Below, piece by piece: positions 1 through 9,471 of a stretch of 64,000 bases of DNA. Every line of letters starts with the position of its first letter. Positions within the stretch are counted from its first letter, which is position 1. A program made the position numbers and the translations under genes. Below the pieces are notes generated by a model. The model ran no database searches. It was given only the letters and a program-made list of their open reading frames with translations, and was not told the DNA's origin. This DNA is from Halobacteriovorax sp. GB3 (GTDB lineage: Bacteria; Bdellovibrionota; Bacteriovoracia; Bacteriovoracales; Bacteriovoracaceae), in the NCBI RefSeq assembly GCF_028649655.1, contig NZ_JAQSLN010000003.1, positions 1,054,001-1,118,000 on the forward strand. Direction: 5' to 3'.

Positions 1-2571
1 CTCGTTTTAAAATCCGGTGTCTCAACAGGAACTGGCAGCAGTAGTATTCTTTTTCAAACCGCACCTTCTGGTTCAAGTGGAACGAGTGATAATGCTTTAT
101 CAACAGCAATGATCATTAATGGTTCTGGAAATGTAGGAATTGGAACCTCTACTCCTAATTCACTTTTATCTTTGACAGGTGTTGATCAAACGGTTTCCCT
201 AGCAGCTTCTAGAAATTTTCCAGCTATGCTCGAAATTAGTTCAACAGATCCATCTGCTGGAGCAGAATCAAATATCTTATTTACTTCGACTTATTCGGGC
301 ACATCAAAAGTAGCTAATGCTTCAATAGCTTCTATTCAAGAGACATCCGGAAGTAATGCAGACTATGGAAAATCATCGCTGGTTTTTAGAACGAGTGGTC
401 CAATCATTGCCGATCTTAACAAAGAACGAATGAGAATTAATGGCAATGGAATGGTTGGAATCGGAGAAAGTAACCCGACAACCCTTCTCTCTCTTGCAGG
501 AACTGATGATAAATTTATAAGCTTAGACAGAACGGCCAATGCCAATGTCGACGACATCCTAACAATGGGAGTTGCCTACTCCGCAGGCGGTGGTGCTGAC
601 GATTACTTTTACACAGGTTTTTCAGCTCATCAATTTGTATTAAGACCATCTGGAAATGTTGGTATTGGTGTAACAAACCCAAGTGCAAAACTCCATGTCA
701 ATGGAACTTTCATCGCCGACAATATGGGTCTCTCCCTTCCTCCAAGTAACACATTTGATGATAAAACTTTGCCGGCCGGACTCTATATGTCCAACACAAG
801 TTCGACAGGAAGCCCGACTCCCGGAAATAGTGGAGCAGTGCTTAATATGCAAAGTGGTGTCGCTTCAGGTGCTGTTGCTCAATTGCATATTCGCTCAAAC
901 AATACAGAAATTCCTGAGGCCTATATCCGTCACAGTGATAACACTGGAGATTTCAAGCCATGGTACAAATTGGTCACAGAAAATGACTCAGGAAATGTGG
1001 GAATTGGCACGAATACTCCATCCTCCGTACTTAATGTAAAAGGTCCTTCTGATACTCCAAGTTCTTTTGGGATTGCAAATTTTGATACGATTACAGGAAC
1101 GAATGATGTTGGAGTAAAGATAGGAGCAGTGGCCGGGGCAGGAACAGCTGGATATGGCTTCATTCAAGCTAAACATGTTGGTTCAACAAATGATGGAAAC
1201 CTCATTTTAAATTCGGCCGGAGGTAATGTCGGAATTGGAACAACCTCTCCTATCGGTGGACTTCATATACAAAAGGCCCGTTGGACAGAAGGTGGAGTGT
1301 CAGGACCACAAATTACAGTGCAAGGTTCGAGAGCGGCCATTGGGTTATACGATGATAATGAAACAGGAGAAAATGTCTTTGCCATTCAAAATGGTGAAGG
1401 AAACTTTCATATATACTCAACGGCCTATACAAGTGATGACCTAGGTTTTGATGAAAAAGTTTCTAGAATGATGATTCAAAAAACAACAGGTAATGTTGCC
1501 ATTGGAACAACAGGAAGTCCTGTCGATAAACTAACAGTTTACGGTGATGGAGAAAGTCTAAGACTTCAAGCTGCCACCGCAAATATTGCTGATTCTTCTT
1601 CTATCATTTTCGCCGAGAATGCTACTGTTGACCATTTTAAAATTGGCTATAGTGGTAGTGATAGTGAGTCAGGTAGTGGTGCACTAACTTTTAGCACTCC
1701 TGAAAGTTCAACTATCTTAAAAATGAATCGCTTGGGGAAAGTTGGAGTTGGAGTAAATCCTAGTGGAGCAAAGCTTCACATTAATAACAGTACGACATTT
1801 GACCCCGCTTCTAATAGCAACGCTGCTCTTCTTCTTGATGGCTCATCAGGTGGAGGTATTGTGTTTAAAGATTCAGGATACGGTGGTATTTGGATGTCTG
1901 GTTCTGGTACGACAATGAACTTTAAAACAAATGGGGCAAGTTCAGGATTTGGATCAACAGAGGGATCGCTTGTACTCAATGATTCAGGAAATCTTGGAGT
2001 CGGAACAGCTCTTCCAGAAGCGCGACTACAGGTTTCAGGTGGAGGACTTTGTGTTGGAAACAATGCAACTTGTAACACTGATAATAATACTGAAGGTGTC
2101 ATCTATGCTGTAAGCTCAAGTGTAACAGCTGCTGACTACGCGGAATACTTTCACAGTGAGGGAGAACTCTCTCCAGGAGATCTTGTAGGATTAAATCCAG
2201 AAAATGGACTCGCTCGACTTTATAAGACCGGAGATAAATTGTTAGGAATTGTTTCTACCAAACCTGGAATTGTAGGAAATAGATTACTCGCTAATCAAAA
2301 AGATACTGTTCTTGTCGCTTTGATGGGTCAAGTCCCCGTAAACGCCGATCAAGTTCTTGAAGAAAAAAGAATTGTAAAAACTCTTGATGGAAAAGTGATT
2401 GGTCACCGCCTTGCTAGCGGAGATATTTATTTAAATATCAGTTCAAGAGACGAGCAGCAAAGTCGTGAGATTGCTTCATTGAAAGATGAAAATGAGCAGC
2501 TAAAATCACAGCTTATCGAAGTTCAGAGTGTGGTTTGTGAAATAAAACCAGACGCCTCTTTTTGCCAATAA
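1..2571 (+). CDS. Giant fibre-like surface protein with GNVGIGT repeats (5' end outside window)
   Basis: The reading frame is open from base 1, so the gene starts upstream and about 856 C-terminal residues are visible. The first in-window ATG at 109 is internal. At least eight repeats of the form G-N-V-G-I-G-T-x-x-P, often followed by K-L-x-V-x-G, recur every 50-110 residues with variable beta-rich stretches between them. Such repeats are typical of trimeric tail-fibre-like surface proteins. Near the C-terminus a D-Y-A-E-Y-F segment and P-G-D-L-V-G resemble a domain often found at the end of this family, possibly a G2-type autoproteolytic assembly domain. A short coiled coil follows, then a tail with two cysteines. 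A second giant gene of the same style follows 151 bp downstream. The role as an adhesive fibre is inferred, and no phage structural genes are nearby. Confidence 0.8.
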   Translation, partial: LVLKSGVSTGTGSSSILFQTAPSGSSGTSDNALSTAMIINGSGNVGIGTSTPNSLLSLTGVDQTVSLAASRNFPAMLEISSTDPSAGAESNILFTSTYSGTSKVANASIASIQETSGSNADYGKSSLVFRTSGPIIADLNKERMRINGNGMVGIGESNPTTLLSLAGTDDKFISLDRTANANVDDILTMGVAYSAGGGADDYFYTGFSAHQFVLRPSGNVGIGVTNPSAKLHVNGTFIADNMGLSLPPSNTFDDKTLPAGLYMSNTSSTGSPTPGNSGAVLNMQSGVASGAVAQLHIRSNNTEIPEAYIRHSDNTGDFKPWYKLVTENDSGNVGIGTNTPSSVLNVKGPSDTPSSFGIANFDTITGTNDVGVKIGAVAGAGTAGYGFIQAKHVGSTNDGNLILNSAGGNVGIGTTSPIGGLHIQKARWTEGGVSGPQITVQGSRAAIGLYDDNETGENVFAIQNGEGNFHIYSTAYTSDDLGFDEKVSRMMIQKTTGNVAIGTTGSPVDKLTVYGDGESLRLQAATANIADSSSIIFAENATVDHFKIGYSGSDSESGSGALTFSTPESSTILKMNRLGKVGVGVNPSGAKLHINNSTTFDPASNSNAALLLDGSSGGGIVFKDSGYGGIWMSGSGTTMNFKTNGASSGFGSTEGSLVLNDSGNLGVGTALPEARLQVSGGGLCVGNNATCNTDNNTEGVIYAVSSSVTAADYAEYFHSEGELSPGDLVGLNPENGLARLYKTGDKLLGIVSTKPGIVGNRLLANQKDTVLVALMGQVPVNADQVLEEKRIVKTLDGKVIGHRLASGDIYLNISSRDEQQSREIASLKDENEQLKSQLIEVQSVVCEIKPDASFCQ

Positions 2572-2722
2572 ACCCCTGCCCTATTTTTTAGTCGAAATCA
2601 GAATCCCTCAATATTTAGTTAGAAAATCATTTCAAATAGTTAAGCTATTACAAGGGTATTTCTCTAACTATTCGATAAGATGGACAATATAAGAATTTGT
2701 TAACTTTTCTCAAAGATATCAA

Positions 2723-5700
2723 ATGTTTTTTAAAAAGAGTCTCTTCTATTGCCTATTTATCTTAAGCTTTTGCTCGCTTGCAGAAACCATCTCCTATTCT
2801 GGAAGACTCGTCCAACCGTCCACAGGTATACCATTAACAGGACCAGTCGATCTTTCAATAAAGATCTATCAGGAGACAACTCCAGGCAATCCAGTCGTTC
2901 AATGCGATAAAGCAATTAACGGAGTCACTCTAAATAATGGTGTCTTTAATCTCAACTTAAATTACGCAAGCTCTTGTGACTCGAATACGAGAGATCTCTC
3001 GGAGATTATCGAGTCGGCCATGGCCAGTAATCAAGCAATTTACATCGAAGTCACAGATGCGACAAATGCGAAGATCTATCCTATGCAAGTCATTAACTTC
3101 GCTCCCATGGCCCTCTATGCAAAAAGAGCTGCAAGTGTAGCGCTTGCCGATAAAAGTTTAGACGTTGCAAAACTCACATCGACTTGTACAAACAATCAAG
3201 TAATCAAATCAGATGGCGCCGGTGGATTTATATGTGCCAATGATGAAACGGGACTTACGAGTGCGATCGAAAATGTATCGAGTGGAGAGGCCATCAATGT
3301 GTCGATTTCTTCCAATGATGCTACAATTAATGTTCTCTATGACAATACAACAATAGGACTTAACTCTAACCAACTTGAAGTTAAAGATGCTTCGATTGGC
3401 ACGACGAAATTATCAGACAATGCAGTCTCTACTTTAAAGATACAAGATAATAGTGTTACTTCCACTAAAATACCTGCAAATACAATTAGTGCCACTCATA
3501 TTCAAGACGGAGTAATCAGCGATGTCAAAATCTCAAGTGTCTCTGCTACTAAAATCAGTGGGGTTATTGCCGATGTAAATCTTCCGGCCATAACGACGAC
3601 TCACATTCAAGATGGAACCATAACAAATGACGATCTAGCAGATTCGACAATTGCTCTGACAAAGCTTGATCCAAGTTCTTGTAGCTCAGATCAAGTCGTA
3701 AAATTTGATCTTATTCTCAATCAATTTATCTGTGCCGACTCATCATCTCTTTCAACAAATGCTTGGACAGAAAATGGTGGAGACATCTATAGAAGTAGCG
3801 GGAACGTTGGAATTGGAACGAACTCTCCAGGGGCCCTATTACATGTTGCTAATGGTTCAGCGAAATCTTCAGTGAGTATCGATGGGCTCAATGGTGGAAC
3901 ATTAAACTTTCTCCACTCCGGTGCCCAACGAGCATCTATTGATTATACCAATTCCACAGGCATGATGACTCTTGAAACGCTTTACAGTGGAATTATTTTT
4001 AAAACAGGTTCAGGTGGTAGTTCGATTGAAGTCATGCGCATGAGTGGAAATGGAAATATTGCTATTGGAAAAACAACTGGAACTGAAAAGCTAGATGTAA
4101 ATGGGAATATTAAAGGAACTCAACTTTGTATTGGTTCAGATTGCCGTTCATCATGGCCAAGTAGTAATGCAGGAACAGTGACAAGTGTTACAGGCGCTTC
4201 AACCGGAGCAATTGATGTAGCAAATACGAGTACAACACCCGAGATATCTGTTCGCACAGATGGAGCATCCCTTGAAGTAAACGGATCAAATAACCTACAA
4301 GTTAAAGACAGTGGAATCACAAATTCAAAAATTGCAACGGGACTTGATGCAAGTAAAGTTTCAACAGGAACTCTTCCCGATGCTGTTTTAAGTTCAACTG
4401 TCACTAAGCTTGGTCAAACAATCGAAAGCGCTGAAATTACCGATGGAACTATTGCTGATGCAGACATTAGTTCAACGGCCTCGATTACTTGGACAAAAAT
4501 TGATAAGTCAGGAGCGAGTGCTTCAGACATTGGAGCAGTTTCGACATCTCGTCTTGTCAATACAGGAACGGGACTATTAGGAGGAGGAGCTCTTTCTAGT
4601 GATCTCACACTCAGTGCCGATGTCGATGCCATTAACTTTTGGACTAAAACGACGAATGATCTCTCTTATAGCACTGGAAATGTCATGGTTGGATCGAGCA
4701 CTCCGACTGATAAGTTAGAAATTGAAACGGGAAATATTAGATTTAGAAATATTGGTGATGCGGCCTCTAGAGGACTCATTTTTTCTGAAAATGATACGGT
4801 CTACCATTCGATGTCATTGGTCTATGATGGAAGACTTTCAGGAGTAAATAATAAGATGCACATTATGGGTGATGAGGGAACTCTTGATGAAGATGAACTT
4901 GTTACAATTACTCGCGATGGTAGAGTTGGTATTGGGACAACCTCACCTAGTCTTTCACTAGATGTTCAAGGACCAGCTAGCTTTTCTGGTTTCTATACAA
5001 ACTCTCAAATTACCTATGCAAATTATGACTATACGGATTTAAGCTATCTCCTACTCGCTAAAACATCGAGTAATGATAAAGTCTACGGGCGAATCTATGG
5101 ACATAGAGGAAGTGATTCAGCGATTCCTAGGCCATACTATGTCGATGTCATCATCGATACTTCTTCGGCCTATACTGATGTTGGAGAAATTTCTAAAATT
5201 TATCGTGTTGATCAAAAGGTCTCTCTTGCACAAATCACTTATAAGGGCGAGAACTGGTGGGCCTTAAAGTTTGATACTGGAAGTGATTTTCACGCTAATA
5301 ACATTGGTTTTCAAGGTTACAAACTTAATACAGACGCTGAGGCCTTCACTTTTATTGATCAGGACAACGCTGATTTAACTGCGGAAGTTAGTGTAAAAGA
5401 ATACACTCGCCTAGCGGGAACTCTTTATTCAACAAAGAGTAACAATATTGGAATCGGAACAATTGCACCGACTGAAAAACTTGAAGTTTCGGGAAATATC
5501 AAAGCGACTTCATTTATTGGAGATGGCTCTTCATTGACAGGAATCAATGCTTCTAGTTCAAGCAATACAACTGATGCTATTATTAATGCTGATAGTGATG
5601 GCAACTCTAGTGGTGCCGTCCTCTTTCAAACGGGTGGTTCGACAAAAGCGACTTTAACAAATAATGGCTCATTTGGACTTGGGACTTCTACCCCAGAAAG

Positions 5701-7660
5701 TCTATTCAACTTAGTCGGTGGCAATCTTCAACTAGGGCAAACAACTGATTCCTACTACTCGACTTTAAGTAGCAATATTTTAACTTTCAATAGAAATGGA
5801 GTGAGCTATATTGATAATGCTGATGCCAACGGTGAGATCGCCATTAGAACTGGAGGGACAGGAAATATAGATTTTCTCGTCAGTTCCACTGGTAAAGTTG
5901 GTATTGGTACAAGCACTCCAAGCGGTAACCTTCACGTTAAATCAACTGATACAATTGGCCTTAGTACTGACCCGAATGCAGCAAAAGAAAAAGCGGCCAT
6001 TCATATCGAAGGGAATACTTCTGATCATAGAATTTTAATGGACGGAAATGAGATTATTCACTACGATAATAATTTTCTCATTGGTTCTTACAACTCTAAA
6101 TCAACCACAAATGGTTCCATCGAATTTAAAACGGGAAATACCGCCAATACATTCAACACGAAAATGAACATCAAGGCCGATGGAACAATTGGAATGGGTG
6201 TGACAGATCAAATCTATCCTCTCGTTGTAAAAAATGATTCCGTATCAAATGCAGGTATCGCCCTTGAAGCTTCTACTAGTACTAACCTCCTTGCCTTTTT
6301 TCACGAGGGAGCGGGTAACGACGGGGAAATATTTATTCGCGATGAAACCAATACCAATAAAGTAAAATTGGACTCTAATGGAGTTAGCTACTTTAATGGA
6401 GGAAATCTTGGTATTGGAGTTTCGGCTCCAGATCAAAAACTAGACGTCGCGGGAAATATTGAAGTGAGTGATAACAATTCATTTGGTCGCGCTATTGCCA
6501 GCACGACAGATCGATACGCTTTTACACCTTACAGTGCGAATGTAAACACTTTGACGGGACTAGGCCCTAGTGCTCCATTTGGAAATGGAATGTTAATAGA
6601 GTCTGATGCCTTAATAGGTTTTGTAGAAAGTGATGCCAATTCTCTTGTTGGGTATATGAATCTCAATGACAAGAACTTCATATGGGATGGTAATATTGGG
6701 CTTGGAACGACTACCCCTCAGGCCAAGCTCACAGTTACAAGTAGTAGTAAGGACTACTTTGTTAATATGCCTCTTGGTGGCCAAACAAGCACTGAGGATG
6801 CTGGAGGCTATAATTACATCCTTCTTCATAGGGCCTATGAAGGAACGGCGTTAAATGAGCACTATGTAAATGGAAAAATCCACTTTGTTAGGGGGGGAAC
6901 AGCTGCATGGAATAGGAAGTTTACTGTTGAAGTTAATTCATCATGTTCTTATACAAAATGCAGAGGTTCTTATGTCGCCCATAACGAAGATACTCTTCTC
7001 GTTTATGTAACCTATAATGGCATCAAGTACATGGCCTTAAGGATTTTGAGCAACTCAAGACTTTATTCGGGAACGTTTACTGGTTTTATGAAAAATACTT
7101 CGTCTGGATCAGCAGAGAGTCTTACACTTGTTTACGACGACGATGTTACAAGTGTTGAATCTTTTGGACTTGATGGTACAACTGAAATAGAAGATGCAAT
7201 TTCGACTGCTCGTATTTATGCAAAACGAGGTGTAAAAAATTCTAATCACGGAAAGCTTGTGGCCAATTATGATGGTACAACAAGAACAGTTGATATCCCG
7301 TGGACAGGTGATGATGTTCTCCAACTAGTGGGCTATACAAAAAACTGGTCTGCACAAGGACCAGACTTGAGAGATACTAGTGGATGTGGTTCAGGTGACA
7401 ACCCCTCTCACCGCTTTGTTGACACATCAAATGAATGGAATGGAGCTTATACGGTCCATTTTTCTAAAAGAGTCTCCGATAGTGCACCCCTAATAAGACT
7501 TGAGTGGAACGGTTGGAATACAACACTCTACAATGCTGCAAATACTTCAGTTGCAACAGGGCTTGGACAAGTCAGTGCAACTCTTTACTGGACAGGCTCA
7601 CATTGGGAAATCCAACACATGATGGGAAGAGTCGGAAATACAAATTTCAACTGCTACTAA
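2723..7660 (+). CDS. Giant secreted fibre-like protein, 1645 aa, GNVGIGT repeats
   Basis: An N-terminal signal peptide (M-F-F-K-K-S start, about 20 residues) is followed by a domain opening Y-S-G-R-L, with N-G-V-F-N-L and P-M-A-L-Y-A-K motifs. This is the usual first domain of large bacterial surface fibres. Residues about 210-340 contain I-Q-D-G / D-L-A-D repeats. About ten G-N-x-G-I-G-T-x-x-P modules follow. Two related beta-rich insert domains seem to occur at residues about 761-903 and 1344-1490. The last about 155 residues (H-G-K-L-V-A to the C-terminal N-C-Y) form a tip unlike the preceding gene's end. The family is exported and probably trimeric, and I infer an adhesin or prey-binding fibre. 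The start lacks a strong ribosome-binding site but the signal peptide supports it. Confidence 0.85.
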   Translation: MFFKKSLFYCLFILSFCSLAETISYSGRLVQPSTGIPLTGPVDLSIKIYQETTPGNPVVQCDKAINGVTLNNGVFNLNLNYASSCDSNTRDLSEIIESAMASNQAIYIEVTDATNAKIYPMQVINFAPMALYAKRAASVALADKSLDVAKLTSTCTNNQVIKSDGAGGFICANDETGLTSAIENVSSGEAINVSISSNDATINVLYDNTTIGLNSNQLEVKDASIGTTKLSDNAVSTLKIQDNSVTSTKIPANTISATHIQDGVISDVKISSVSATKISGVIADVNLPAITTTHIQDGTITNDDLADSTIALTKLDPSSCSSDQVVKFDLILNQFICADSSSLSTNAWTENGGDIYRSSGNVGIGTNSPGALLHVANGSAKSSVSIDGLNGGTLNFLHSGAQRASIDYTNSTGMMTLETLYSGIIFKTGSGGSSIEVMRMSGNGNIAIGKTTGTEKLDVNGNIKGTQLCIGSDCRSSWPSSNAGTVTSVTGASTGAIDVANTSTTPEISVRTDGASLEVNGSNNLQVKDSGITNSKIATGLDASKVSTGTLPDAVLSSTVTKLGQTIESAEITDGTIADADISSTASITWTKIDKSGASASDIGAVSTSRLVNTGTGLLGGGALSSDLTLSADVDAINFWTKTTNDLSYSTGNVMVGSSTPTDKLEIETGNIRFRNIGDAASRGLIFSENDTVYHSMSLVYDGRLSGVNNKMHIMGDEGTLDEDELVTITRDGRVGIGTTSPSLSLDVQGPASFSGFYTNSQITYANYDYTDLSYLLLAKTSSNDKVYGRIYGHRGSDSAIPRPYYVDVIIDTSSAYTDVGEISKIYRVDQKVSLAQITYKGENWWALKFDTGSDFHANNIGFQGYKLNTDAEAFTFIDQDNADLTAEVSVKEYTRLAGTLYSTKSNNIGIGTIAPTEKLEVSGNIKATSFIGDGSSLTGINASSSSNTTDAIINADSDGNSSGAVLFQTGGSTKATLTNNGSFGLGTSTPESLFNLVGGNLQLGQTTDSYYSTLSSNILTFNRNGVSYIDNADANGEIAIRTGGTGNIDFLVSSTGKVGIGTSTPSGNLHVKSTDTIGLSTDPNAAKEKAAIHIEGNTSDHRILMDGNEIIHYDNNFLIGSYNSKSTTNGSIEFKTGNTANTFNTKMNIKADGTIGMGVTDQIYPLVVKNDSVSNAGIALEASTSTNLLAFFHEGAGNDGEIFIRDETNTNKVKLDSNGVSYFNGGNLGIGVSAPDQKLDVAGNIEVSDNNSFGRAIASTTDRYAFTPYSANVNTLTGLGPSAPFGNGMLIESDALIGFVESDANSLVGYMNLNDKNFIWDGNIGLGTTTPQAKLTVTSSSKDYFVNMPLGGQTSTEDAGGYNYILLHRAYEGTALNEHYVNGKIHFVRGGTAAWNRKFTVEVNSSCSYTKCRGSYVAHNEDTLLVYVTYNGIKYMALRILSNSRLYSGTFTGFMKNTSSGSAESLTLVYDDDVTSVESFGLDGTTEIEDAISTARIYAKRGVKNSNHGKLVANYDGTTRTVDIPWTGDDVLQLVGYTKNWSAQGPDLRDTSGCGSGDNPSHRFVDTSNEWNGAYTVHFSKRVSDSAPLIRLEWNGWNTTLYNAANTSVATGLGQVSATLYWTGSHWEIQHMMGRVGNTNFNCY

Positions 7661-7705
7661 ATAATCACCCTTTCATTCCTATTCATTATCCTTGATAATA
7701 GCTCC

Positions 7706-8677
7706 ATGGACACACTTAAAGAGCTAAAAACAATTTATGAGTTACAAGAGATAAAAGATGACATCATTGAAACTGAGGTCTTAAGTCACGTTGAGTATAA
7801 AGGAAAGAAGTTTCCACTCATCTCCTTTTCAATCGGATCAAAAGACCCTAAAGCACCAACTCTAGGACTTTTTGGTGGCGTTCACGGCCTTGAGCGAATT
7901 GGTACTCACGTCGTTCTTAGTTATTTAAGTAGCATTATGACTCAGCTAAAGTGGGATGAAGAACTAAGAGAGAGTTTTAAAAATTATCGCCTTGTTTCTA
8001 TTCCCCTCATTAACCCTGCTGGGATGGCCTATTTTAAAAGAGCAAATCCAAGAGGCGTTGATCTTATGAGAAATGCTCCGACGAAAGCGAATATAGAAAA
8101 TGCAATGCCCCTACTTTCAGGTCAAAGCTATAGTAAAAAGATCCCCTGGTTTAGAGGCGATCCCAATGAAATGGAAATTGAATCCCGCTCAGTTGTCGAA
8201 TTTGTAGAGAGAAAACTCTTTCAATCACAAATGTCACTATCTGTGGACTTCCACTCTGGCTTTGGGTTAAAAGATAGACTTTGGTACCCTTATGGTTACA
8301 CGAAGTCGGCCTCTATTCGACAACCAGAAATTGATAAACTAACAAACCTTTTTAATGAGACGATTCCCCACCACGTCTATAAAATAGAACCTCAATGTGC
8401 TTCCTATGCTATTCAGGGAGATCTTTGGGATTATCTACTTGATGAACATATTTCAAGAGGCCAAGGGGTCTACCTTCCATGGACGCTAGAGATGGGTTCT
8501 TGGAGTTGGGTAAAAAAGAATCCTCTTCAAATTTTTTCAGCAGAAGGACTCTTTAATCCTATTAAAGACCATCGCTACCAAAGAACAATGAGAAGACATT
8601 TTCTTCTTATAGACTTTCTCTCTAAAGCAGTTCGAAATCATAAAAATTGGATTGGCCATGAAAGCGCAACAATATAA
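7706..8677 (+). CDS. M14-like zinc carboxypeptidase/deacylase
   Basis: The 323-residue protein carries G-G-V-H-G-L-E-R at about residues 52-60, giving the His and Glu zinc ligands. D-F-H-S-G near residue 180 gives the third ligand. W-T-L-E-M-G near residue 270 could supply the catalytic Glu. This layout is that of M14-type carboxypeptidases and the related succinylglutamate desuccinylase and DUF2817 groups. I see no signal peptide, so it is probably cytoplasmic. The substrate cannot be read from the sequence; a peptide or amide is likely. The gene overlaps the following alpha/beta hydrolase by about 20 bp, so the two are probably co-transcribed. Confidence 0.75.
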   Translation: MDTLKELKTIYELQEIKDDIIETEVLSHVEYKGKKFPLISFSIGSKDPKAPTLGLFGGVHGLERIGTHVVLSYLSSIMTQLKWDEELRESFKNYRLVSIPLINPAGMAYFKRANPRGVDLMRNAPTKANIENAMPLLSGQSYSKKIPWFRGDPNEMEIESRSVVEFVERKLFQSQMSLSVDFHSGFGLKDRLWYPYGYTKSASIRQPEIDKLTNLFNETIPHHVYKIEPQCASYAIQGDLWDYLLDEHISRGQGVYLPWTLEMGSWSWVKKNPLQIFSAEGLFNPIKDHRYQRTMRRHFLLIDFLSKAVRNHKNWIGHESATI

Positions 8678-9410
8678 TTGGTTACTCCTTCGAGGACTAG
8701 CAACAGAGCAAGCGCAATGGAGTCGTTTTAAAACAATGATTGAAGGCGAAGCGGAAGAAAAAGACGTTCTCTGCCTCGATATTCCTGGAGCAGGAGATCA
8801 CTTCCAAGAGAAGTCCCCTCTTTCTATTGATCACTATGTCTATTTTTTAAGAGAGAAATTCTTAGCAAAGAAAAAGCAAGGCCCCTATGCACTTGTTGCC
8901 ATTAGCATGGGTGCAATGATTGGAATGAGATGGAAAGAACTCTTTCCAAAAGACTTTGAGAAGTCGATCTTTCTCAATACTAGTTCTAAAGATATTGCTC
9001 CATTTTATAAAAGAGCAAAACCAAGTGGGATTAAATTCTTTTTAAATGTCGCAACTAAAACAACAATGCACGAACGAGTAAAAACAATTCTTAATTTCAC
9101 GACAAATCTCTTAGATGAAAAGAAGAAAGAAGAACTCACAAATCAATTGAGTGAAACATATACAAAAAGACCTATTAGCAAAGAGAATCAACTAAGACAG
9201 CTTCTTAGCGCCTCTCTTTTTAAGGCACCAAAACGCATTGATGGTGACCTTCTCTTTTTAGTAGGTAAAAAAGATAGACTTGTCGACTACCATTGCTCTG
9301 TTAAGCTTTCTCAACGATTCCAAGCTAAAGTCTTCATACATGAAGAAGCTGGACACGACCTTCCTCTCGATGATCCCGAATGGATTCTCGAAAAAATTCA
9401 TCAATGGTAA
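8658..9410 (+). CDS. Alpha/beta hydrolase
   Basis: A 250-residue alpha/beta-hydrolase-fold protein. The nucleophile elbow is A-I-S-M-G around residue 88. A late G-K-K-D-R and E-A-G-H-D supply the acid and histidine of a Ser-Asp-His triad. I start it at the ATG at 8658. An in-frame TTG at 8652 would add two residues and has no better ribosome-binding site. The start lies inside the end of the M14-like gene, so translation is probably coupled. No signal peptide is seen. The substrate is unknown; the cap region (K-F-F-L-N-V) gives no specific clue. Esterase or thioesterase activity is the most likely general role. Confidence 0.8.
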   Translation: MKAQQYNWLLLRGLATEQAQWSRFKTMIEGEAEEKDVLCLDIPGAGDHFQEKSPLSIDHYVYFLREKFLAKKKQGPYALVAISMGAMIGMRWKELFPKDFEKSIFLNTSSKDIAPFYKRAKPSGIKFFLNVATKTTMHERVKTILNFTTNLLDEKKKEELTNQLSETYTKRPISKENQLRQLLSASLFKAPKRIDGDLLFLVGKKDRLVDYHCSVKLSQRFQAKVFIHEEAGHDLPLDDPEWILEKIHQW

Positions 9411-9471
9411 TTTATCTTAATGAAGGGATTCTCTGCTCAACAAAAATATAATCATTCGCTATATTGCGAGC

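Noticed and set aside
109-111. ATG at 109 as the start of the first fibre gene
   Set aside because: The same frame is open back to base 1 with in-style sequence, so this is an internal methionine.
1-7660. Prophage tail-fibre region
   Set aside because: The repeats resemble tail fibres, but there are no capsid, tail, lysis or integrase genes nearby and the second protein has a signal peptide.
1-7660. CRISPR-like or tandem DNA repeats from the recurring GNVGIGT code
   Set aside because: Repeats are irregularly spaced, protein-level and coding, without identical DNA repeat units or spacers.
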